Positions 31,902 through 40,113 of a stretch of DNA of 64,000 bases are shown in pieces. Origin of the DNA: Brevundimonas vesicularis (GTDB taxonomy: Bacteria; Pseudomonadota; Alphaproteobacteria; Caulobacterales; Caulobacteraceae). The translations under genes were made by a program, and so were the position numbers. The stretch covers positions 2,232,001 through 2,296,000 of the forward strand of contig NZ_CP115671.1 in NCBI RefSeq assembly GCF_027886425.1, given 5' to 3'. The stretch's first letter is position 1; every line of letters begins with the position of its first letter. The notes below the pieces were generated by a model. That model was not told the DNA's origin. It made no database searches and saw only the letters and a list, made by a program, of their open reading frames with translations.

Positions 31902-33041
31902 TCAGGCCGCGTTGGCGGCGGTCAGGCTGAGCGACGGCGACTGGTCCAGCCGCTCCATCAGATAGGCCAGATCGTCGCGCAGCACGGCCGGACGCTGGGT
32001 CAGGAACCGCTCAAGCATCTGATCGCGGAAATAGGCGCTCGACGTATCGATCCCCTCCGCCGCCAGCGCACGCCAGGTGTCGACGCCCGCGCGGAAGGCC
32101 TGGAACAGGCGCGGCGGCAAACCCGCGCGATCATAGATGGCCTTCAGCCCCAACGGGCCGGCGTCATGCACCATTAGCCAGGCGCGGTGATGAGGCGTGT
32201 TGGCCAGTTCGGCCAACCCATATTCGAACATCGCCATCTGACCCCGCGCCAGTCCGCGCAGCAGCAGCGATGCGTTCAGGACGCGACGGGCGTTTAGCTG
32301 GGCCATAAAGGCCGCCAGATCGGCGCTGGCGCTGGCCTGATCGACCAGATCGACCGTCATCCGCTCACGAGAGTATTGGGCCAGACGGATCGCCGTTTCC
32401 GGCGCCAAAGCGTGATGGCTGATCAAATGTTCGCGCACCGCCTCGCTGGCCAACTGGATCAACCGTTCGGTCACATGCAGCGGCAGGACCTGGCGATAGG
32501 CTACGGCGGCCAGGACTTCAGGCGCTTCGGCGAAACGCTCGACAACGGTCGCCAGCGCGCCTTCGGACAGATCGGCGTTGTCATTCGCCGCCAAGGTGCG
32601 AACCGACTGCTCACATCCTTCGGCCGCCAACACGGTTGCGACATCGCGCGACACCCGCGCCCGCCCCGCCACGGCGACCTGACGCACGACCGATCCGGCG
32701 CGCACGATCTCGATCAGATCCTCGTCGCTGAACGCCGGCGACGAGGCGATAATCGGCAGGGCGATGCTGTCCAGATCGCCGGCCAGTTTGCGCGCCACGT
32801 CGTTGGGAATCAGATCGGACGCCTTCAGCGTCACGGCCATAGCGCGACGCACCAGTTCGGCGGCGTCATTGGCTAGCAGACGCAGGATTTTCTGCGCCGC
32901 CGCCCTGTCGTCCTCATTCAGTTCCGCGCGCTCCATGTTGCGGCACAGCTTGTGCGCCGCTTCGGCCCGCTCATCGTCGTCCGTCGCCTTGATCAGGCGT
33001 CGAATGTCCACTTCTGTCAGGCGGGCGCGGAAGGCGGTCAT
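31902..33041 (-). CDS. DUF2336 domain protein (paralogue 2)
   Basis: A 379-residue, predominantly helical cytoplasmic protein, clearly related to the protein at 29293. Shared features are the charged N-terminal helix set (VDIRRLIKATDDDERAEAAH), DSIALPIIASSPAFSDEDLI and LAANDNADLSEGAL. The rest has diverged, so this is an old duplication. It is transcribed towards the Hpt gene from the opposite strand. A near-consensus CtrA site lies about 50 bp upstream of its start, which would tie it to the cell cycle. Function unknown. Confidence 0.8.
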   Translation of the reverse strand: MTAFRARLTEVDIRRLIKATDDDERAEAAHKLCRNMERAELNEDDRAAAQKILRLLANDAAELVRRAMAVTLKASDLIPNDVARKLAGDLDSIALPIIASSPAFSDEDLIEIVRAGSVVRQVAVAGRARVSRDVATVLAAEGCEQSVRTLAANDNADLSEGALATVVERFAEAPEVLAAVAYRQVLPLHVTERLIQLASEAVREHLISHHALAPETAIRLAQYSRERMTVDLVDQASASADLAAFMAQLNARRVLNASLLLRGLARGQMAMFEYGLAELANTPHHRAWLMVHDAGPLGLKAIYDRAGLPPRLFQAFRAGVDTWRALAAEGIDTSSAYFRDQMLERFLTQRPAVLRDDLAYLMERLDQSPSLSLTAANAA

Positions 33042-33092
33042 GGACGGCTCGTGATGGAATCGGACGTTGATCCCAGAATGAGACTGCCATGC

Positions 33093-33107
33093 TTAACGGG
33101 CAGTTTA
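33093..33107. promoter_or_regulatory. Near-consensus CtrA box before DUF2336 paralogue 2
   Basis: TTAACGGGCAGTTTA matches the CtrA pattern TTAA-N7-TTAA with one mismatch. It lies about 52 bp upstream of the DUF2336 start at 33041, in the only gap before the lytic transglycosylase gene. Confidence 0.4.
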
Positions 33108-33129
33108 CCATCGGTTGCAATGCAACGAC

Positions 33130-33927
33130 TCAGGTCGATTCCTTGCCATTTGGCGAGAAAGCGCCGCCGAAGCCGCTGCTGGATGATCCATCCTGACCGA
33201 GCAATAGCGCCAGAAGGCCTTGATCCTGCTTCAGTCGATCCAGACGTGCGGCCAGCATCTGGTCCTTGTCGCTCAGGTTCGGCACGGCGTATTTCGTCTC
33301 GCCGGCTCCGGCGGCGGGTGCGCCCTCGCCTGCCGTGCGCTGCAGATTGGCGTGGACCTCGGCGACCGTGGCGGCGCGTCCATTACGATAGAAGATGCTG
33401 CGGTTGGCCCGCGCAGCGTCGGGGAACAGCGCTGCGGCGCTGCCGCCCGGATTACGATCCATCGCCTCCATAAGCCCTGCCGCCCCTGCCGGGCCGAGGA
33501 AGTGAGCCGCGTACAGATCCCCTGCGCCCGGTTCCTTGCCCGTGCGTCCGCGCAGATAGGCGGCGTTGGACGCCGTCAACTCAGCCGCCATGGCCGAGGC
33601 CGCATGGGGATCGAACCGGAGGTCCAGCACCACGTTGCGCGCCGAACCCTCGACGCGCCAACGTCCGTCCGACCCGCGATGGATCAGGTCGGCGTATTGG
33701 CCGTAGCCGTGCTGGGCCCCGTGCTGCTTGACCGTGCCCAGCCAAGTCTGCTCGATGAATTGAAACAGGCCGGCGGCCGACGAGGTCGGGGCCTTGGCCG
33801 ACGGGTTCATCGCGCTCTCGCGCCGCGCGGTCTTGACCAGGAAGTCATAGTCCACGCCAACGGCGTTCGACGCGCGCCGGATGGCCGCCTCTACTCCGCC
33901 TGTCGATGGAATCGCTCCGATACCCAT
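33130..33927 (-). CDS. Lytic transglycosylase-like protein (SLT domain), no signal peptide
   Basis: A 265-residue peptidoglycan lytic transglycosylase-type protein. The SLT domain has the catalytic glutamate at residue 37 in ARRESAMNP, followed by APTSSAAGLFQFIEQTWLGTV and AAHFLGPAGAAGLM. The C-terminal 80 residues are low-complexity and charged. There is no export signal at the N-terminus, a trait seen in transglycosylases delivered by flagellar or pilus secretion apparatus. Caulobacter PleA, needed for pili and flagellum, is a family precedent, but I cannot show orthology. A perfect CtrA box lies 24 bp upstream of the start. Confidence 0.85.
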   Translation of the reverse strand: MGIGAIPSTGGVEAAIRRASNAVGVDYDFLVKTARRESAMNPSAKAPTSSAAGLFQFIEQTWLGTVKQHGAQHGYGQYADLIHRGSDGRWRVEGSARNVVLDLRFDPHAASAMAAELTASNAAYLRGRTGKEPGAGDLYAAHFLGPAGAAGLMEAMDRNPGGSAAALFPDAARANRSIFYRNGRAATVAEVHANLQRTAGEGAPAAGAGETKYAVPNLSDKDQMLAARLDRLKQDQGLLALLLGQDGSSSSGFGGAFSPNGKEST

Positions 33928-33950
33928 GTGCGAAGGGTCGGCGAACGTAG

Positions 33951-33965
33951 TTAACCAACTCTTAA
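33951..33965. promoter_or_regulatory. CtrA box (TTAA-N7-TTAA)
   Basis: TTAACCAACTCTTAA is an exact CtrA full site. Two more TTAA half-sites follow at 33969 and 33981. It sits between the divergent lytic transglycosylase (start 33927) and TonB-like gene (start 34094). In Caulobacterales CtrA controls flagellar, pilus and division genes. Confidence 0.65.
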
Positions 33966-34093
33966 TTCTTAACGGCCGCGTTAACGCCTCGACCTTCGTC
34001 GAACGGGAAAACTTCGCCGTAAAGCCGCCACAACCTGCGCGCTCAACTTGCAGTTACGGGCGCTGCGGGGGCGGTGAACGAGGGAGTGACGTT

Positions 34094-34825
34094 ATGATGA
34101 TCCGTGCTGCCGGTGGTCCCGGCTTGATCAGCCCGATCGACTTCGGGGAACGCAGGAAGCCTATCCCGCGCTGGATGCTGGGCGCCATCGGCGTCTCGGT
34201 GGTTCTGCATGTTGCGGCAGGGGTGGCGCTTTATAATCAACGGTTCGAGTTGAGTGCGGGGCCCATCGAAGACATCCTCGACCCGCCGGTCTCGGTGATG
34301 ATGGCGCCGCCCAAACCCAAGCCCTTGCCCACGCCTGAAAAGGCGGCGCCGCCAACGCCCATTCACAAGTCGGCGATCCCCGTGCCCTGGACAGTGCAGA
34401 CCATCCCGCTGACGCCGCCCGAGCCCGGCGTCGTGACCGCTCAACCCGGTCTGCCGACCATCAGCGTCGCTCCCACCGGCGTCGAGGGCGGCACGGCAAC
34501 CGTCGAGACGCCGCCGCGCCCGCCGTCGGTGATCAACAATCCGTCTTGGGCCAGCCGGCCTTCGGCGGCGCAAATGGCGCGCGCCTATCCGACCCGCGCC
34601 GCAGAGAACGGCACGCCGGGTTCGGCCACGCTCAGTTGCGTGGTCAATGCGGACGGCGGCCTGAACGGCTGCCGAGTCGTGGGCGAGACACCGAGCAGCC
34701 AGGGCTTCGGCCGCGCCGCGCAGAGCCTGACGCGGTCGTTCCACATGAACCCGCGCACCGTGGACGGCCGACCTGTCGACGGCGCGACCGTCAACTTCAC
34801 CGTCCGGTTCGCGATGGAGGGCTAG
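34094..34825 (+). CDS. TonB-family energy-transducing protein
   Basis: A 243-residue protein with a short cytoplasmic head, one membrane anchor at about residues 27-46 (MLGAIGVSVVLHVAAGVAL), a proline-rich periplasmic spacer (about 58-160, with PPKPKPLPTPEKAAPP) and a C-terminal TonB domain (YPTRAAENGTPGSATLSCVV, VNFTVRF). TonB with ExbBD passes proton-motive energy to outer-membrane receptors such as the two in this window. No exbBD genes are adjacent. The ATG at 34094 follows an AGGGAG ribosome binding site. The stop overlaps the convergent oxidase gene by 4 nt. Confidence 0.87.
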   Translation: MMIRAAGGPGLISPIDFGERRKPIPRWMLGAIGVSVVLHVAAGVALYNQRFELSAGPIEDILDPPVSVMMAPPKPKPLPTPEKAAPPTPIHKSAIPVPWTVQTIPLTPPEPGVVTAQPGLPTISVAPTGVEGGTATVETPPRPPSVINNPSWASRPSAAQMARAYPTRAAENGTPGSATLSCVVNADGGLNGCRVVGETPSSQGFGRAAQSLTRSFHMNPRTVDGRPVDGATVNFTVRFAMEG

Positions 34826-35835
34826 AACCGACCAGGGTCGAGGGCGCGGGCGTGCGGCGACGCCGTCCGCCCCTCGATCGCATCGGCGACCACGGCGCCG
34901 ACCAAGGGCCCCAGCAACCAGCCGTTTCGACGCGGCGCCAAGGCCAAGAACAGACCCTCTGCACCGGGCCCCGCGCCCGCGAGCGGCAGACCATCCGCCG
35001 TCGCGCCCCGGATGCCGACGCGCCATTCGATAGACAGCGGCTCAGGCGACCGACCCAGCGTAGCCCAAGCCGCCTGGGTCAGGCGTTCGGACGCCTCGGC
35101 ATCCGGCGCCGTATCCCGCCGCCTCGGCTCCATCGTCGCTCCGATGGCCGCGCCAGACGCCATTGGCGCGACATAGGCGCCCGGCCCGCGCACGACATGA
35201 TCGACAAGATGTCCGGCTGCCACGCCGATCTGTCCGCGGATCGGCTGGATTTCCTCGATCAATCGGCGCGCGGTCTCGGGCAGACCCGCAATGGCGTCAC
35301 CGGCGCCGGTGGCCAGCACGACCGCGTCTGCATCCAACCACCGATCACAGACTTCGAGCCGCCAGCCGCCATCGGCGCGGGCGATCGTCGTCACCGTCCC
35401 CGCGATGACAGCCTCGCCCAGCGCCTGCCTTAGCGCCGCCAGAGCCTTGGTCGGCTCGACCTGATAATCGTCATCGGTCGTGACGCCGGCGCCATCGCGC
35501 CGCGCGTCGAAGCCCAGCGCGCGCAACCGCGCCTCCATCGCCTCCACGTCGCCGCCTCGCCACTCAGCGGGTCGATGCGCCAGAGCGATGCCGGCGGCGC
35601 TCGCGAACGTGGGCCACAAATCACGGCCTTCTCTAAACAGCCGCGCGCGATCAACCGACACGTCGTCGATGGCCGATTCCATCGCCGGGGCGATCATCCC
35701 CGCAGCCACGAGGGAGGCGTTCACCCCGCCCGGATCGACCACCAACACCGCCCGGCCGCGCCGATGCAGCTCGTACGCGGTGCAAAGGCCCAGCACGCCG
35801 GCGCCGACGATCACGATGGGAGAGGAAGACGTCAC
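34822..35835 (-). CDS. FAD-dependent amine oxidase, glycine oxidase (ThiO)-like
   Basis: A 337-residue FAD oxidoreductase of the D-amino acid oxidase group. N-terminal dinucleotide motif VIVGAGVLGLCTAYELHRRG, then the FAD-contact region around NASLVAAGMIAPAMES, a substrate domain including YVAPMASGAAIGATME, and the C-terminal GLFLALAPRRNGWLLGPL. Glycine oxidase ThiO, which supplies dehydroglycine for thiamine synthesis, has this organisation, but no other thi genes are nearby. A general D-amino acid dehydrogenase remains possible. It is transcribed towards the TonB-like gene. Confidence 0.78.
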   Translation of the reverse strand: MTSSSPIVIVGAGVLGLCTAYELHRRGRAVLVVDPGGVNASLVAAGMIAPAMESAIDDVSVDRARLFREGRDLWPTFASAAGIALAHRPAEWRGGDVEAMEARLRALGFDARRDGAGVTTDDDYQVEPTKALAALRQALGEAVIAGTVTTIARADGGWRLEVCDRWLDADAVVLATGAGDAIAGLPETARRLIEEIQPIRGQIGVAAGHLVDHVVRGPGAYVAPMASGAAIGATMEPRRRDTAPDAEASERLTQAAWATLGRSPEPLSIEWRVGIRGATADGLPLAGAGPGAEGLFLALAPRRNGWLLGPLVGAVVADAIEGRTASPHARALDPGRF

Positions 35836-35883
35836 GGGCCGTCTGATCGACCCGCAACGCCCCTATTGCAAGATGACTTTCGC

Positions 35884-37731
35884 CTATTCCGCCGCCATCG
35901 AGGCCGCGCCGGCGTCGTCCAGGCGCGCGACCAGGGCCGCGTGCTGGTCCCACAGGGCGGTCGGCAGACGCTCGCCGAACTGGCGATAGAAGTCCGGGAT
36001 CAGCGCCGCCTCTTCGGCCCAGACGCCCGCATCCACGTCCAGCAGGATCGACAGTTGCGCCGACGTCAAGTCCAGGCCTGACAGGTCCAACGCGGAGACG
36101 GACGGCACGCGCCCGACCGCCGTATCGACCGCCTCGGCCTCGCCGTCGATCCGCTCGCTGATCCACTTCAGCACGCGCGCGTTGTCGCCGAAACCGGGCC
36201 AGACGAACCGGCCGTCCTGATCCTTTCTGAACCAGTTGACGAAGAAGATGCGCGGCAGTCTCGAGGCGTCCTGCCCCTGCCCCATCTTCAGCCAGTGGGC
36301 GAAATAATCGCCCATGTTGTAGCCGCAGAACGGCAGCATGGCGAAGGGATCGCGGCGCAGTTCGCCGACCTTGTTCTCGGCCGCCGCGGTGCCTTCGGAC
36401 GCCACGGTCGAGCCCATGAAGACGCCGTGCTCCCAATCGAAGGCTTCGGTCACCAGCGGCACTGCGCTGGCGCGGCGGCCGCCGAACAGGATCGCGTCGA
36501 TCGGCACGCCCTTGGGATCTTCCCATTCCGGGGCGATGGCCGGGCATTGGCTGGCGGGCGCCGCGAAACGGGCGTTGGGGTGCGCGGCGGGTTCGCCGGA
36601 CGCCGGATCGTGCGGCTGCCCCTTCCAGTTCGTCAGGCCCTCAGGCGCCTGTTTCGTCAGACCTTCCCACCACACGTCGCCATCGTTGGTCAGGGCGGTG
36701 TTGGTGAAGATGGTGTTGGAGGCCAAGGTCTCCAGCGCATTGTGATTGGTGTTGCGGCTGGTGCCCGGCGCGACGCCGAAGAAGCCGGCCTCGGGATTGA
36801 CCGCATACAGCCGCCCGTCGTCGCCGAACCGCATCCAGGCGATGTCGTCGCCGATGGTCTCGGCCTTCCAGCCCGGCAGGCTGGGCTGCAACATGGCTAG
36901 GTTCGTCTTGCCGCACGCGCTGGGGAAGGCGGCGGCGACGTATTTCGCCCGGCCCTTCGGATCCGTCAGCTTCAGGATCAGCATGTGCTCGGCCAGCCAT
37001 CCCTCATCGCGAGCCATGATCGAGGCGATGCGCAGGGCGTAGCATTTCTTGCCCAACAGGGCGTTGCCGCCATAGCCCGAACCATAAGACCAGATTTCCC
37101 GCGTCTCCGGGAAATGCACGATCCATTTGTCGTCGTTGCAAGGCCAGGCCACGTCCGCCTGACCATCGGCCAGCGGCGCGCCCAACGTATGGACGGCCGG
37201 CACGAAGACGCCCTTATCGCTCAACTGAGCCAGCGCCGGTTTACCCATGCGGGTCATCACACCCATCGACAGTGCGACATAGCCGCTGTCGGTGATCTCC
37301 ACGCCCAGGGCGCTGATCTCGGACCCCAGCGGGCCCATGCAGAACGGGACGACATACATTGTCCGCCCGGCCATGCAGCCGTCGAACAGACCGTCCAGAC
37401 GCCCACGCATCTCAATCGGATCGGCCCAATTGTTGGTCGGGCCGGCGTCAGCCTCGTCGTCCGAGCAGATGAAGGTGCGGCTCTCGACCCGCGCCACGTC
37501 GCGGGGATCGGAGGCGGCGTAGTAGCAGCCCGGCCGTTTGGTCTGATCCAGCGCCTTCAGCGTACCCTTGGCCAGCAAGTCGGCGGTGATGGCCTCCTTC
37601 TCGGCCTCGGAGCCGTCGCACCAATGGACCTTGGCGGGCTTGGTCAGAGCGGCGATCTGCTCGACCCAGGCGATCAGCCCGGCATGAGCGGTGGGCGCCG
37701 GGCGCAAGCCGGGCGTGGAAGGATTGGACAA
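35884..37731 (-). CDS. pckG: Phosphoenolpyruvate carboxykinase (GTP)
   Basis: A 615-residue GTP-dependent PEPCK. Seen motifs are the P-loop FPSACGKTNLAM, kinase-2 IGDDIAWMRFG, SYGSGYGGNALLGKKCYALRIAS, FGGRR and PRIFFVNWFRKD, all characteristic of the GTP class rather than the ATP class. It converts oxaloacetate to phosphoenolpyruvate and is the gluconeogenic entry point, which suits growth on lactate and pyruvate from the rhamnose pathway. The frame extends to an ATG at 37797, but a TTG at 37731 has the AGGAG ribosome binding site 6 nt away and gives the family's usual N-terminus, so I use it. Confidence 0.95.
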   Translation of the reverse strand: MSNPSTPGLRPAPTAHAGLIAWVEQIAALTKPAKVHWCDGSEAEKEAITADLLAKGTLKALDQTKRPGCYYAASDPRDVARVESRTFICSDDEADAGPTNNWADPIEMRGRLDGLFDGCMAGRTMYVVPFCMGPLGSEISALGVEITDSGYVALSMGVMTRMGKPALAQLSDKGVFVPAVHTLGAPLADGQADVAWPCNDDKWIVHFPETREIWSYGSGYGGNALLGKKCYALRIASIMARDEGWLAEHMLILKLTDPKGRAKYVAAAFPSACGKTNLAMLQPSLPGWKAETIGDDIAWMRFGDDGRLYAVNPEAGFFGVAPGTSRNTNHNALETLASNTIFTNTALTNDGDVWWEGLTKQAPEGLTNWKGQPHDPASGEPAAHPNARFAAPASQCPAIAPEWEDPKGVPIDAILFGGRRASAVPLVTEAFDWEHGVFMGSTVASEGTAAAENKVGELRRDPFAMLPFCGYNMGDYFAHWLKMGQGQDASRLPRIFFVNWFRKDQDGRFVWPGFGDNARVLKWISERIDGEAEAVDTAVGRVPSVSALDLSGLDLTSAQLSILLDVDAGVWAEEAALIPDFYRQFGERLPTALWDQHAALVARLDDAGAASMAAE

Positions 37732-37926
37732 GGACGTCTCCTGAGCAAAAAGAGCCCGGCGATCTGACGCCGCCATGACCCGACACATAACGATCACGCA
37801 CTGTTACATGCGGAATGCGCCGTCGTCTCCGCCGCGTCAAACCGCGCACGAAAACGCCGATGTCTACCGGTGTCGTCGGCAAAAGATCGCAGATGCGGTT
37901 TCGGCTTCAGAGCGGTAGAAGAGCCT

Positions 37927-38562
37927 GTGCAAACACTGGATTTACTCACAGTCCTGCCTGACGGCGCGCTCACTTCGCCTGCCGCGCGTCGAAACGCCGA
38001 GGCGATTCTTCGCGTGCTCCGCGCCCATCTTCCGGCGTGTGGATCTGTACTCGAGATCGCGTCCGGATCGGGCGAACACGCCGCCGCTTTCGCCGCCGCT
38101 CTGCCGGATCTGGATTGGACGCCCAGCGACCCCAGCGACCAGGCCCGCAACAGCATCGCCACCTGGAGCCGCCAGCTCGCCTTGTCGAACCTGAAGCCGC
38201 CGGTGGCGATCGACGCAAGCGACCTCGCGACATGGCCGACCGACACGTTCGACACCCTGTATTGTGCGAATATGACGCACATCAGCCCCTGGTCGGCGAC
38301 CGAGGGGTTGATGGATCTGGCCGGTCGGGTCCTGCGACGCCCCGGCGGCCTGCTGGCGCTTTACGGTCCATACCGCGAGGCCGACGTTCCGCTGGCGGCG
38401 TCGAACGCGGCCTTCGACGCCAGCTTAAAGGCGCGAAACGTGGACTGGGGTTTGCGTGATCGCGAAATGGTCGAGGCCCTGGCCCGCTCACATGGCCTTG
38501 CGGCCACGCTGCGGGTTCAGATGCCGGCGAACAACCTGATCCTGCTGTTTCGCGCCGTCTGA
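37927..38562 (+). CDS. DUF938 family SAM-dependent methyltransferase-like protein
   Basis: A 211-residue class I methyltransferase-like protein. The signature segments are SPAARRNAEAILRVL, VLEIASGSGEHAAAFAAALP (SAM-binding motif I), DWTPSDPS, NMTHISPWSATEGLMDLAGRVL and GGLLALYGPYR. These define the DUF938 group, whose substrate is unknown. I chose the GTG at 37927, which has a GAAGAG site upstream, over the in-frame ATG at 37870. It is divergent from pckG and abuts the convergent gene at 38563 exactly. Confidence 0.85.
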   Translation: MQTLDLLTVLPDGALTSPAARRNAEAILRVLRAHLPACGSVLEIASGSGEHAAAFAAALPDLDWTPSDPSDQARNSIATWSRQLALSNLKPPVAIDASDLATWPTDTFDTLYCANMTHISPWSATEGLMDLAGRVLRRPGGLLALYGPYREADVPLAASNAAFDASLKARNVDWGLRDREMVEALARSHGLAATLRVQMPANNLILLFRAV

Positions 38563-39054
38563 TCAGACGATCGCGCCGACCAGCTTGGACAGTTCAGCCC
38601 GCTCGTTCAGCAGGGTCACCGCCCCGTCCTTGAACACTGCCCCATCCGCCTGGGCTGACACGCCGAAGCTATCGGCCGCCAGCGCGACGCCGTCCGCGAA
38701 GGCGATGACCGTCAGGCCGTTGGCGCGCGCCAGGTCGATCAGCGACCGCACGGCCGCCAGCGACGCCTCGTCCGTCGAACCGCCTGGCACGACCAGACCC
38801 TTCAGACGCCCCTCGGCGATGTCCTTGGCCGTTGCGGTGGCCAGCACGGTCACGCCGCCGGCGATCAGGCTGGCGTCGCCCGTTGAGATCGGGGCCAAGC
38901 CGACGCCCTCGGCCCGCAACGCGCCCTCCACGTCGCCCAGTTCGCCGAACGCCATGTAACGCCGCATCACCAGCCCCATGCGCAGACGGGTGGGAACAGG
39001 ACGGTTGTAACCGGTGCGACGGGGGCCTGAGGAAGATTTGTTTTGAGCGAACAA
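38563..39054 (-). CDS. DJ-1/PfpI-like protein lacking the nucleophilic cysteine
   Basis: A 163-residue protein. Residues 60-150 read like one Rossmann-type class I amidotransferase/DJ-1 unit: GRLKGLVVPGGSTDEASL, then IDLARANGLTVIAFADGVALA, where DJ-1 proteins have the nucleophile elbow with Cys. Here the elbow reads AFADG and the protein contains no cysteine, so catalysis of the usual kind is unlikely. The assignment is tentative. The start is TTG at 39054 with an AAGGAGACGTC leader almost identical to that of pckG. Function unknown. Confidence 0.6.
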   Translation of the reverse strand: MFAQNKSSSGPRRTGYNRPVPTRLRMGLVMRRYMAFGELGDVEGALRAEGVGLAPISTGDASLIAGGVTVLATATAKDIAEGRLKGLVVPGGSTDEASLAAVRSLIDLARANGLTVIAFADGVALAADSFGVSAQADGAVFKDGAVTLLNERAELSKLVGAIV

Positions 39055-39333
39055 GACGTCTCCTTGAGATGTTTCAATACTGATCCAGATCCGACAAGCG
39101 ACGCTGTCGAACCACCCACGCCGATGACCAGAAAAATGAGAATCGACGGGTCCGACGCGTGTCGTCCCGCACTCTGGCTCATTTGTGGAATGCCGTCAGA
39201 TATAGTGACGATCCCGGCCGGATCAACCTACCAGTTCAAACGGACCGGCCCTACTAATCCTGAAAGCGGCGGCCCGCTTGCTCGCGATCCCGCCCGGCTC
39301 TAGACAGCCGCATCGACTGGACGACGGAATCGC

Positions 39334-40113
39334 ATGGCCTTCACCCGCACCTATGACGGCGACGAACCCGTTCGCGTGAACAAGTGGCTGGGCCAGACCG
39401 GCGTCTGTTCGCGGCGCGAGGCCGATACCCTGATCGCCAATGGTCTGGTCTCCATCGATGGCGAGACGATCAGCGACGCCGGCCGAAAGATTCAACCGGG
39501 CGAAACCCTGAGCCTGAACGACACCGCCCAGGCGGCCTTGGCGACGGGCATGACCCTGGTGCTGCACAAGCCGGTCGGTTACGTCTCGGGTCAGCCCGAT
39601 CCCGGCAAGATCCCGGCCGTGCGACTGCTGAAGACGCCCAATCGTGTCGGCGAAGGCGAGACGCCTGCCCGCGACGCTTCCCTGCCCCCCATCGGTCGGC
39701 TGGACGAAGATTCGCGCGGCCTGCTGCTGCTGTCGTCCGACGGCGTCGTCGCCAAGGCGGTGATCGGCCCGGCGTCCGAGTTGGACAAGGAATATCTGGT
39801 CGTTGTCGAAGGCCAGATCACCGAAGGCAAGCTAAGCAAGCTGCGCCACGGCCTGTCTCTGAACGACAAGCCGCTAAAGCCCGCCCGCGTCACCCAGATC
39901 GAGCCGCAGCGCCTTCGCTTCGTCCTGACCGAGGGCAAGTATCGCCAGATCCGCCGCATGTGCGAACTGGTCGGGCTGGAGGTCGTAGACCTCTATCGCA
40001 CCCGCATCGGGCCGCTGGTATTGGGCGACCTGCCCGAGGGTCGCTGGCGCCACCTGACCGATCAGGAACGTGCGATGCTGATCTCAGCCTCGACGACGCC
40101 TCCAGCGCCCTAA
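39334..40113 (+). CDS. 23S rRNA pseudouridine synthase, RluF/RsuA type
   Basis: A 259-residue pseudouridine synthase. N-terminal S4 RNA-binding domain (RVNKWLGQTGVCSRREADTLIANGLVSIDG) followed by the RsuA/RluB/E/F catalytic domain with the active aspartate in PPIGRLDEDSRGLLLLSSDG and the later KYRQIRRMCELVGLEVVDLYRTRIG. The family modifies one uridine in rRNA; similarity is closest to RluF in my reading, which targets U2604 of 23S rRNA. Preceded by a 279-bp stretch without a supported gene. The stop overlaps the convergent atp12 gene by 4 nt. Confidence 0.88.
   Translation: MAFTRTYDGDEPVRVNKWLGQTGVCSRREADTLIANGLVSIDGETISDAGRKIQPGETLSLNDTAQAALATGMTLVLHKPVGYVSGQPDPGKIPAVRLLKTPNRVGEGETPARDASLPPIGRLDEDSRGLLLLSSDGVVAKAVIGPASELDKEYLVVVEGQITEGKLSKLRHGLSLNDKPLKPARVTQIEPQRLRFVLTEGKYRQIRRMCELVGLEVVDLYRTRIGPLVLGDLPEGRWRHLTDQERAMLISASTTPPAP

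Noticed and set aside
39055..39333. Possible small gene in the 279-bp gap before the RluF-type gene (frames at 39043-39303 + and 38967-39182 -)
   Set aside because: Neither frame has a convincing ribosome site or recognisable sequence, and both overlap the start of the TTG-initiated gene. I see no gene here; it probably holds promoters for the two flanking divergent genes.
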